The notes beneath the pieces are model-generated. The model did no database searches, had not been told where the DNA came from, and saw only the letters and a list, made by a program, of their open reading frames with translations. From Firmicutes bacterium ZCTH02-B6 (GTDB lineage Bacteria > Bacillota > Limnochordia > Limnochordales > ZCTH02-B6): a DNA stretch of 5,539 nucleotides. Below, one piece after another: positions 1-4,949 of this stretch. The position numbers and the translations under genes were made by a program. The DNA is taken from positions 1-5,539 of the forward strand of contig LZRQ01000210.1 of assembly GCA_002159155.1 (NCBI GenBank), written 5' to 3'. Each line of letters begins with the position of its first letter. Position 1 is the stretch's first letter.

Positions 1-1289
1 ACCATGAGCCGGTGGCCCTGGCGCGGCACGTACAAGCGGACGGGCACGCCGCCGGCGGCGGGGCTCAAAGCCGCTCCCGCCCGTGCCACCGAGCGCGCGG
101 TCCACCCGCCCGCGGCGGACGCTGCGGCGGCCAGCCCCAGGATGGGGACAACGACGAACCCGGCGCCAGCCATGGGGCCCGCTCCCGAGTACGGCACAAG
201 TATCCCGCTGGCGCCGGCCAGCCACGCCCGGGCCGCCAGCCACCCGGCCGGGCTGCCGGCCAAGGCGGCCAGCAAGCCCACCGCCCCGCACCCAAGGGCA
301 AGGGCCGCGACAATTTGCCCCGGCGTGCATCCGATGGCCCAGGCAAGACCCATTACCCGGCGGCCGGCGACGGCGGCCGCGGCGACCGCGTGCCCGGACG
401 CGGCCATGCCGGACAAGAGGGCTAGCGCTCCGCCCAGGAACAGGAATCCAGCCGTCAAGCTGTGCGACAGGCGTTGATGGGCCCGCAGATCCAAGAAGCT
501 GGCGCCGTCGGCCAGCACCCCAAACTTGGCGAGCTCCTGACGGGCGGCATACAGGAAATCGTTGGCTTCCTCCGGCTCCACAAGGCGCACGCCGACCAGC
601 AGTTGGGGCGAGCCGGCCAGCGTTGTGAACAGATCCCGAGGCAAAAGCACAGCCGGAATGCAGTCGGGATACGGGCAATGCAGGGCGGATACCGTATAGC
701 CGCTGACCCGAACCACCACCGGACCCCGGCCGCCGAGGAGCACCGCCGTTCCGCCCACGGGCAATGACAGGGCCTTGGCAAGCCCCTCGTCGATCAGCAC
801 CTCGGGCTCTCCGGGTGTAGGCCAGCGGCCTAGGACCAGGGCAAACCCTGGGACTCCGTCCACCCCGGCGGCGTCGATCCCGTGAATCCTGGCCGCCACC
901 GTGCGCTCTCCTGCCACGCCACCGGCCTGTAGCGGCAAAATCGCCACGGGCATTTCCAACACGACGGCCGCCACCCCGGGTGCGGCGGCGATTGCCGCCG
1001 CCGCCTCGTCCCGGCGCGGGTGATCGGGCAGGTAAAACCACGCGTGCGGGGCGCCCAGCGCGGCATGCCCAGCTTCATAGGCGGCCGGTGGACCGTGCCA
1101 CACGCCGATCCCGGCGCCGATGAGCATGGCGGCGAGGGCCATGGTAACGCCCATCAACGCCAAGGCCGCCGGCCTGCGCCCGAGCAGGGCGCCCGCGACA
1201 TGAAAGAGGGCAGCTGCTTGTGCGGCAAGCCCCGCCATCCCGTGGCCCCGGCCCAGAGGACCGGACGGTTGCGCCGGCACGGCGTTCAC
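1..1289 (-). CDS. FtsX/MacB-type ABC transporter permease (3' end beyond window)
   Basis: Membrane subunit of an ABC transporter of the MacB/LolCE/FtsX class, which drives extrusion or mechanotransmission at the cytoplasmic membrane with the ATPase encoded just upstream. Read on the minus strand from GTG at 1289, 429 codons stay open to the window edge. A first hydrophobic segment lies at about residues 41-64. An extracytoplasmic domain follows, with the MacB core-domain motif GRWPTPGEPEVLIDEGLA at about 154-171. Three more hydrophobic segments lie near 278-297, 327-347 and 372-392. The cytoplasmic-loop motif RVMGLAWAIGCTPGQI (311-326) is the counterpart of the usual REIGLLRAIGAT.. motif of FtsX proteins. 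All four membrane segments are present, so the true stop is probably just outside the window. The start overlaps the ATPase stop as GTGA, implying translational coupling; an ATG at residue 18 is a less likely alternative. Odd point: two extracytoplasmic cysteines, C205 and C210. The transported substrate cannot be told. Confidence 0.9.
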   Translation of the reverse strand, partial: MNAVPAQPSGPLGRGHGMAGLAAQAAALFHVAGALLGRRPAALALMGVTMALAAMLIGAGIGVWHGPPAAYEAGHAALGAPHAWFYLPDHPRRDEAAAAIAAAPGVAAVVLEMPVAILPLQAGGVAGERTVAARIHGIDAAGVDGVPGFALVLGRWPTPGEPEVLIDEGLAKALSLPVGGTAVLLGGRGPVVVRVSGYTVSALHCPYPDCIPAVLLPRDLFTTLAGSPQLLVGVRLVEPEEANDFLYAARQELAKFGVLADGASFLDLRAHQRLSHSLTAGFLFLGGALALLSGMAASGHAVAAAAVAGRRVMGLAWAIGCTPGQIVAALALGCGAVGLLAALAGSPAGWLAARAWLAGASGILVPYSGAGPMAGAGFVVVPILGLAAAASAAGGWTARSVARAGAALSPAAGGVPVRLYVPRQGHRLM

Positions 1290-1990
1290 GACGGTGCCGC
1301 CGCCTCATGCATAATTTGGCCATCCCGGAGATGCAGCACGCGCTGGGCGCGGCCGGCGACGGACGGGTCGTGGGTGACCAGCAGAATCGTCTGGCCGCGG
1401 GCGTTGGCCTCCGCCAAAAGGTCGAGGATATGACCGGCCGCCTCGCGGTCGAGGCTGCCCGTGGGCTCGTCGGCCAGCAACACTTGGGGTTCGTTGATGA
1501 GGGCGCGGGCAATGGCGACCCGCTGGCGTTCGCCGCCGCTCAGCTGCGGGGGCCGCTTGGCGGCCAAACCGGTCATGCCGAGGGTTTCCAACAGCGTCAG
1601 GGCGCGGGCGCGGGCTGCACTGGGCGGCGTGCCGGCCAAGAGCGCTGGCAGCATGACGTTGGTGAGAGCATCGAGATGGTGCAGCAGATTGAAATATTGG
1701 AAGACGATCCCGACGCAGCGCCGCCGGAAAATGGCCAGGGCGGTTTCGCTCATGCTGGGCAGGTCATGGCCTGCGACGCGCAAGTAACCGGAGTCCGGCC
1801 GGTCCAACCCGCCGACGAGGTGCAGCAAGGTCGACTTGCCGGAGCCCGACGGCCCCATCAGGGCCACGAACTCGCCCGTTTTGACCTGCAAGTCGATGCC
1901 CCGCAAGGCCGGGTAGCGAATGCCGCCGTCCCGGTACGACTTGGCCAGCCCGCGGGCCTCCACAACGAAATCCGTGGCGCTCACCCCCAA
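1286..1990 (-). CDS. ABC transporter ATP-binding protein, LolD/MacB class
   Basis: Cytoplasmic ATPase that powers the permease encoded immediately downstream. The 234-residue product is the full length usual for this class. It has Walker A GPSGSGKST (46-54), the Q-loop glutamine at 98, the signature LSGGERQRVAIARA (150-163), Walker B VLLADEPTG (170-178), the D-loop SLD (179-181) and the switch histidine H207 in the VTHD motif. The opening pattern, LAKSYRDGG..YPALRGIDL, is typical of LolD/MacB/YtrE-like exporters rather than importers. The start is uncertain: no ATG is in frame. TTG at 1990 gives the longest form and GTG at 1984 gives a form two residues shorter. A GGAGG lies about 19 bases upstream of the TTG, which is too far to decide between them. 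The stop overlaps the permease GTG by the GTGA junction. The zinc-ribbon gene ends 60 bases upstream on the same strand, so it may be co-transcribed. No accessory membrane-fusion protein is visible. Confidence 0.95.
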   Translation of the reverse strand: MGVSATDFVVEARGLAKSYRDGGIRYPALRGIDLQVKTGEFVALMGPSGSGKSTLLHLVGGLDRPDSGYLRVAGHDLPSMSETALAIFRRRCVGIVFQYFNLLHHLDALTNVMLPALLAGTPPSAARARALTLLETLGMTGLAAKRPPQLSGGERQRVAIARALINEPQVLLADEPTGSLDREAAGHILDLLAEANARGQTILLVTHDPSVAGRAQRVLHLRDGQIMHEAAAPS

Positions 1991-2050
1991 CAGGGCGCGG
2001 GAGCGTCTGCCTCCAACGGATTCATTGTACCATCCGCGGGCGGAGAAAGC

Positions 2051-2257
2051 TTAGAAGTCGTCCCAGCGGCTGCGGGGCGCCTGGCGCTCCAAGTGTGCCT
2101 CCCAATCGGGGTCGTTGACAACCGGCTCCCGGGTTTCCAGCAGATCCTCGGCTCGCTCCAGGATGCGCTCCTCGCAGTCGGGGCACAAACCCAAAGCCCG
2201 GGCCGGGGTATCCGCAGCGATGATTCCCCCACAAATCCGACAAATTCTCATCGCCAC
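2051..2257 (-). CDS. Small zinc-ribbon protein of unknown function
   Basis: This 68-residue protein is not one I can assign to a named family. It has two CxxC knuckles, CRIC at residues 6-9 and CPDC at 25-28, separated by 15 residues. This fits one structural zinc site of the zinc-ribbon type. The second half is acidic and probably helical (EERILERAEDLLE), ending in an acidic/aromatic tail, WDDF. There is no signal peptide or membrane segment, so it is probably cytoplasmic. The GTG start at 2257 is chosen because GGAGG at 2264-2268 lies 6 bases upstream; the ATG two codons later (2251) would have a 12-base spacing. It lies upstream of the ABC ATPase on the same strand with a 60-base gap. It may bind nucleic acid or a protein partner, as such ribbons often do, but the sequence does not show which. 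The open frame, the good ribosome binding site and the paired cysteines make it a real gene. Confidence 0.8.
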   Translation of the reverse strand: MAMRICRICGGIIAADTPARALGLCPDCEERILERAEDLLETREPVVNDPDWEAHLERQAPRSRWDDF

Positions 2258-2340
2258 CGACTCCCTCCGGCGTCATTCTTTTCTTTCCTATTGTCGCGAA
2301 GGGCCCAAGCGCCGATAAGCGACGGTTGCCCTCTCCAGCC

Positions 2341-2356
2341 AGGGACATATGTCCCT
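2341..2356. promoter_or_regulatory. Perfect 16-bp palindrome, candidate operator
   Basis: AGGGACATATGTCCCT is a perfect inverted repeat of 8+8 bases with no loop. It sits between the divergent zinc-ribbon gene (83 bases away) and the gamma-like SASP gene (77 bases away). A further half-site, GGACA, follows at 2360-2364 and can pair with GTCC at 2351-2354 around a 5-base gap. Loop-free symmetry favours a DNA site for a dimeric regulator over an RNA hairpin. It resembles the Bacillus LexA box core (GAACATATGTTC) but has GGAC/GTCC arms, so I do not assign it to LexA. The regulator is unknown. Confidence 0.45.
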
Positions 2357-2390
2357 CGCGGACAGGCCTATGCGCCCCGGGCAAGGCGCG

Positions 2391-2397
2391 AACACTA
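2391..2397 (+). promoter_or_regulatory. Possible sigma-G -10 element of the gamma-like SASP gene
   Basis: AACACTA matches 5 of 7 positions of the sigma-G -10 consensus CATACTA and lies 36 bases upstream of the ATG at 2434. SASP genes of endospore formers are normally transcribed by sigma-G in the forespore. No convincing -35 is visible, so the call rests on the -10 match, the expected regulon and the shared ACACTA core before the second SASP gene. Confidence 0.25.
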
Positions 2398-2433
2398 GGC
2401 TGTGGGGTCAAGCGGAGGGGAGGTGATAGTCGC

Positions 2434-2616
2434 ATGGCCCAACACGACGGGCAAAACCAGACCAAGCAGCGCATGAAGGAGGCGCAGCGAGCGCGGCGTC
2501 CGGCCCAGGACACGGAGTTCGCCGCTGAGCCCGGGATTTACCGCCACAACCAGCGGCAGAAGCAGGAGGCTCAGGGCAACAGGGCCTTTGAGGCCGACGA
2601 GCAGGATCAACAGTAA
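2434..2616 (+). CDS. Gamma-type SASP-like small spore protein
   Basis: A 60-residue, very hydrophilic protein rich in Gln, Arg, Glu and Ala, with no cysteine, tryptophan or membrane segment. Residues 27-32 read TEFAAE, close to the TEFASE sequence at which the germination protease GPR cuts Bacillus gamma-type SASP (SspE). It is followed by a basic Asn/Gln stretch, YRHNQRQKQEAQGN (36-49), similar in character to the Gln-rich segments of SspE. A weaker second copy of the pattern, EAQGNRAFEADE, ends the protein, recalling the repeat structure of that family. Gamma SASPs do not bind DNA and serve as an amino-acid store for outgrowth. The ATG at 2434 is fixed by a very strong ribosome binding site, GGAGGTGAT at 2419-2427, 6 bases upstream; the frame is open farther upstream to 2326 but lacks such a site. 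An alpha/beta SASP gene follows 196 bases downstream. It could instead be another minor SASP or an unrelated disordered protein; the existence of the gene is firmer than the family. Confidence 0.72.
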   Translation: MAQHDGQNQTKQRMKEAQRARRPAQDTEFAAEPGIYRHNQRQKQEAQGNRAFEADEQDQQ

Positions 2617-2639
2617 CAACTAAACGGCTCGGCCGGGAC

Positions 2640-2656
2640 GCCCACGGGGGCTTTTT
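2640..2656 (+). terminator. Weak rho-independent terminator after the gamma-like SASP gene
   Basis: GCCC (2640-2643) pairs with GGGC (2648-2651) around a 4-base loop, and five T residues follow at 2652-2656. The stem is short, so termination may be partial and some transcripts may run into the second SASP gene. It lies 23 bases past the stop codon. Confidence 0.4.
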
Positions 2657-2695
2657 GGCCCGGGGAGGAAGCCGCGGCCGCGAGGAAACCGGGCC
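2657..2695. repeat. GC-rich inverted repeat between the two SASP genes
   Basis: GGCCCGG (2657-2663) is complementary to CCGGGCC (2689-2695). The 25 bases between them contain the nested palindrome GCCGCGGC (2671-2678). It directly follows the T-run of the weak terminator. The rest of the 196-base gap (2617-2812) holds a CCCAGG/CCTGGG inverted repeat (2754-2759 and 2773-2778) and no gene. Its function is unknown; in DNA this GC-rich, 7-bp pairing can arise by chance. Confidence 0.35.
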
Positions 2696-2781
2696 GCACC
2701 TTCCTTCCCAGGCGCCCCGGCCCTGCCGGGCGGCTGCCAGCGCTGCCATGATTCCCAGGGTCTCGACGGCTGCCTGGGGGA

Positions 2782-2788
2782 CACACTA
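2782..2788 (+). promoter_or_regulatory. Possible sigma-G -10 element of the alpha/beta SASP gene
   Basis: CACACTA differs from the sigma-G -10 consensus CATACTA at one position and lies 24 bases upstream of the ATG at 2813. A start point about 7 bases downstream would put the ribosome binding site at the very 5' end of the mRNA. No good -35 is seen at 15-18 bases upstream. The same ACACTA core precedes the gamma-like gene, which supports co-regulation. Confidence 0.3.
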
Positions 2789-2812
2789 TGCACCGAGGAG
2801 GTGAGATCCAGG

Positions 2813-3145
2813 ATGGCCCAAGGCCAGAAGCGGAACCGGGCCCTCGTGCCCCAGGCGCAAGGCGCGCTTGAGCGCCTGAAGCAGGAAGTCGCGACGGAAC
2901 TGGGGATCCAGAACTATCAGGGGTACCTCGGCGACGTCCCGGCCCGGCTCAACGGCGCCGTCGGCGGCAACATGGTCCGGCGGATGATCGCGGCCGCGGA
3001 GCAGGCCCTGATCCAGCAGACCGCTGCCCAGGTTCAGGCCGGCTTCCGCCAAGGGCTGCAGCAGCAGCAGCAGCAGTTCACGCAGGCGACCCCTGCGGGG
3101 CAAACCCCCAACCCGTTCCAGGTGCAGGTCCCGCCTGCCCAATAA
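2813..3145 (+). CDS. Alpha/beta-type small acid-soluble spore protein with Gln-rich C-terminal extension
   Basis: DNA-binding protein of the spore core. Alpha/beta SASPs coat spore DNA, protect it from UV, heat and oxidation, and are degraded by GPR at germination. The 110-residue product has both family signatures. The first is KQEVATELGI (23-32), which contains the GPR cleavage sequence E-V-A-T-E. The second is RLNGAVGGNMVRRMI (45-59), followed by AAEQAL (61-66). The linker GYLGDVPAR resembles clostridial-type SASPs. Leu46 stands where Ala, Ser or Gln is usual. The domain ends near residue 72; typical members are 60-75 residues, but here about 38 more follow, Gln- and Pro-rich with a run of six Gln (83-88). 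The ATG at 2813 is fixed by AGGAGGTGA (2796-2804), 8 bases upstream; a GTG at 2801 lies inside that site and is rejected. A strong terminator follows. Forespore expression by sigma-G is inferred. The family call is secure. Confidence 0.95.
   Translation: MAQGQKRNRALVPQAQGALERLKQEVATELGIQNYQGYLGDVPARLNGAVGGNMVRRMIAAAEQALIQQTAAQVQAGFRQGLQQQQQQFTQATPAGQTPNPFQVQVPPAQ
3059..3076 (+). repeat. In-frame (CAG)6 trinucleotide repeat
   Basis: Six identical CAG codons encode Gln83-Gln88 of the alpha/beta SASP. Other Gln codons of the gene also favour CAG, so bias contributes, but an uninterrupted run of six is a simple-sequence tract that could change length by slippage without breaking the frame. Confidence 0.9.
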
Positions 3146-3175
3146 CGCAGCGTAGAAACCAGCTTGGAAAAGCCG

Positions 3176-3213
3176 GCGCCTCCCGGGACGGGAGGCGCTT
3201 CTCTTTTGCCTTT
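3176..3213. terminator. Strong hairpin terminator between convergent units, probably bidirectional
   Basis: GCGCCTCCC (3176-3184) pairs perfectly with GGGAGGCGC (3190-3198) around the 5-base loop GGGAC. On the plus strand it is followed by the T-rich stretch TTCTCTTTTGCCTTT (3199-3213), which ends the alpha/beta SASP transcript 30 bases past its stop. On the minus strand the same stem is followed, after CGG, by CTTTTCC, and it lies just past the stop codon of the convergent gene at 3212, so it may serve both directions. Confidence 0.85.
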
Positions 3214-3919
3214 ATCCGCCGGGGACAGCGACAAAGCGGAACAGTCCATCATCCCATCGCCAGCGGCCGGAAAGCGGGGCTTCTTCGACATCCCGGTACG
3301 CCCCGTCCGCCTCGCGCCGGGCGCGGGTATGCAGGCCGCGCACGACGAGCTCCCCGCGCCCGGCATTCACCTCGGCGGCGCTGACGATCCGCTCGGCCAT
3401 GGGCGGGTCGAGGCTATACGCCTCCTCATACAACGTCCCCGCCCAGACAGGGACAAAGGCGCCGGCCCGCCATTTGAGGATGGTCAGCCCGCGCCGGAGG
3501 TAAAACGCGCCGGTCAACTCATCGTGCTCGTCGTAGATAAAGAGTTCCCAACCCGCTCCGGTCGCGGAACGCACCTCCAGCCCATCGATGGCCGCAAAAC
3601 CGTCCATGCGGGCCGCCTCAACCCATACGTCCCCTTGCCGGCGAAAAACGGCCACCACGCCGCCCCCCGCCAGGGTGACGCCGACCGCGATCTCATCTCC
3701 CCCGCCCGGGATCAGGTCGCCGGTGGCCAGGCGGAAACCCAACACCTGGTCACCAGCCGCCGGAAGTGATACCGGCGACACGGCCGGGCCGTCGCCCGCG
3801 CCGGCTCCCAGGCGGGCAACGGGCCAATACAACAAAGGGCCGGCCGCCTGCAACGCCCCGAGGACGAAGCCGGCGGCCAGCCCAGCGCTGGCAGCCATCA
3901 CGAGCAAGGCTTTCTTCAA
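3212..3919 (-). CDS. Membrane-anchored protein of unknown function with FG-GAP-like beta repeats
   Basis: I do not recognise a named family for this 235-residue protein. It begins with two lysines and a hydrophobic helix (about residues 4-27, ALLVMAASAGLAAGFVLGAL), which is a signal anchor or an uncleaved signal peptide; no lipobox cysteine is seen. The rest is predicted outside the membrane. It contains repeating beta-rich units: GDLIPGGGDEIAVGV (67-81) resembles an FG-GAP/VCBS blade, then VVAVFRRQGDVWVEA (88-102) and WELFIYDEHDEL..LTILKWRAGAFVPVWAG (124-161) follow the usual rhythm of a strand, a turn and an aromatic strand. This suggests part of a beta-propeller. The TTG start at 3919 is set by GAGGTG (3927-3932), 7 bases upstream. 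It follows trxB by 78 bases without a clear terminator between, so they are probably co-transcribed. It ends next to the shared terminator. Confidence 0.8.
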   Translation of the reverse strand: MKKALLVMAASAGLAAGFVLGALQAAGPLLYWPVARLGAGAGDGPAVSPVSLPAAGDQVLGFRLATGDLIPGGGDEIAVGVTLAGGGVVAVFRRQGDVWVEAARMDGFAAIDGLEVRSATGAGWELFIYDEHDELTGAFYLRRGLTILKWRAGAFVPVWAGTLYEEAYSLDPPMAERIVSAAEVNAGRGELVVRGLHTRARREADGAYRDVEEAPLSGRWRWDDGLFRFVAVPGG

Positions 3920-3937
3920 GGGGCAACACCTCGCCCC
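3920..3937 (-). promoter_or_regulatory. Ribosome binding site in a small hairpin loop
   Basis: Read on the minus strand, GGGGC and GCCCC (3933-3937 and 3920-3924) form a 5-bp stem with an 8-base loop that contains the Shine-Dalgarno GAGGTG (3927-3932). The TTG start is the next base. Because the site sits in the loop, it may stay accessible; whether the hairpin affects translation is unknown. Confidence 0.35.
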
Positions 3938-3966
3938 TCAGCCCTATGCCCGCATGCTGATTCGGA

Positions 3967-4004
3967 TGCCTTCAGCTGGCACCGATGCCGTGTGCCTTCA
4001 GCTG
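3967..4004. repeat. 12-bp direct repeat spanning the trxB stop codon
   Basis: TGCCTTCAGCTG occurs at 3967-3978 and again at 3993-4004, 26 bases apart. The second copy contains the trxB stop codon (3998-4000 on the minus strand). Between them GGCA and TGCC (3979-3982 and 3987-3990) can form a small stem, and the CAGCTG ends are self-complementary, so the whole unit can also fold. There is no following T-run, so it is not a standard terminator. It may be a local duplication of the trxB 3' end. Confidence 0.6.
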
Positions 4005-4918
4005 TTGGCTTCGAGGAAACGCTCCGCGTCGATGGCGGCCATGCAGCCGCTGCCGGCGGCCGTGATGGCCTGCCGGTAGACGGGATCCTGCACGTCCCCG
4101 CAGGCGAACACGCCGGGCACACTGGTCTTTGTCCCGTCGCGGGTGATGATGTACCCGGCCGCGTCCAGCTCCAGCTGCCCCTGCAAAAACGCGGTGTTGG
4201 GCTGGTGCCCGATGGCCACAAAGACTCCGTCGCAGGGGAACTCCCGCGTTTCGCCGGTATTGACGTCCTTGAGGGTGACGCTCTTGACCATGCCGTTGTC
4301 GCCCGCGTTGATACGCTCCACGACGCTGTTCCAGACGAACTCGATCTTGGGGTTGGCCGCGGCCCGCTGCTGCATGATCTTGGAGGCCCGCAGCTCGGCG
4401 CGCCGGTGAACGACCGTCACTTTGCTGGCAAACTTGGTCAAAAACAGCGCTTCCTCCATGGCCGAGTCGCCGCCGCCCACGACGATGACATGCCGTTCCT
4501 TAAAGAAGAACCCGTCGCAGGTAGCGCAGGCGGACACCCCGCGGCCGACGAGCTCTTTCTCGCCCGGCACCCCCAGCCACTTGGCGGACGCGCCTGTCGC
4601 GATGATCAGGGTCTGGGCCTCGTACGTCTCCCCACCGGCCTCGACGGTAAACGGCCGGCGGCTCAGATCGACGCGCTGGACCTCCGTGGCCTTGTAGCGA
4701 GCGCCGAAACGCACGGCCTGCTCCTTCATCTTTTCCATGAGATCCGGGCCCATGATGCCTTCGGGAAACCCGGGGAAGTTTTCCACCAGCGTCGTCTGGG
4801 TGAGCTGCCCTCCGGGCTCGTAACCCTCAAAGACAAGGGGCTCCAGGTTTGCCCGGGCGGCGTACAGCGCCGCCGTGTGCCCCGCCGGGCCCGAACCGAT
4901 GATGATCACTTTTTCCAC
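3998..4918 (-). CDS. trxB: Thioredoxin reductase (NADPH)
   Basis: Cytoplasmic flavoenzyme that uses NADPH to reduce thioredoxin, supplying electrons for ribonucleotide reductase and disulfide repair. The 306-residue product has the usual length of the low-molecular-weight class. The FAD-binding motif GSGPAGHTAA is at 8-17 and PGGQLTQTTLVENFPGFP at 35-52. The redox-active CATC is at 131-134. The NADPH-binding fold has GGGDSAMEEA (148-157) and HRRAELRAS (171-179), whose arginines fit a preference for NADPH over NADH. The second FAD motif is GDVQD (274-278), followed by YRQAITAAGSG (281-291). The GTG start at 4918 is set by GGAGG (4926-4930), 7 bases upstream; the frame is open farther upstream but that part overlaps the dehydrogenase gene and shows no family similarity. 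It lies 31 bases after the dehydrogenase gene and 78 before the anchored protein, suggesting an operon. All catalytic residues are present. Confidence 0.97.
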   Translation of the reverse strand: MEKVIIIGSGPAGHTAALYAARANLEPLVFEGYEPGGQLTQTTLVENFPGFPEGIMGPDLMEKMKEQAVRFGARYKATEVQRVDLSRRPFTVEAGGETYEAQTLIIATGASAKWLGVPGEKELVGRGVSACATCDGFFFKERHVIVVGGGDSAMEEALFLTKFASKVTVVHRRAELRASKIMQQRAAANPKIEFVWNSVVERINAGDNGMVKSVTLKDVNTGETREFPCDGVFVAIGHQPNTAFLQGQLELDAAGYIITRDGTKTSVPGVFACGDVQDPVYRQAITAAGSGCMAAIDAERFLEANS

Positions 4919-4949
4919 GATGAATCCTCCTCTGGATGGCGCGAGGCTC

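Noticed and set aside
1981..2025. Minus-strand 14-codon frame MNPLEADAPAPCWG ending in a GTGA overlap with the GTG at 1984, a possible leader peptide of the ATPase gene.
   Set aside because: It has no ribosome binding site and its ATG overlaps a TACAAT sequence. The overlap alone is weak evidence.
2024..2029. TACAAT on the minus strand as a -10 element upstream of the ATPase gene.
   Set aside because: No -35 like TTGACA is present 16-18 bases upstream, where the sequence is around AAGCTT. A single hexamer is not enough.
2341..2356. The palindrome as a LexA box.
   Set aside because: The ACATATGT core matches, but the Bacillus box needs GAAC/GTTC arms and this site has GGAC/GTCC. Neither neighbouring gene is a DNA-repair gene.
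1220..2398. A 392-codon open frame on the plus strand.
   Set aside because: It lies antisense to the ABC ATPase and zinc-ribbon genes, whose proteins are clear. In GC-rich DNA the opposite strand of a real gene often stays open. Its translation has no family features.
2326..2433. Longer N-terminus for the gamma-like SASP from an ATG at 2326.
   Set aside because: The extra part covers the palindrome, has a different composition and lacks a ribosome binding site, whereas ATG at 2434 has a near-perfect one.
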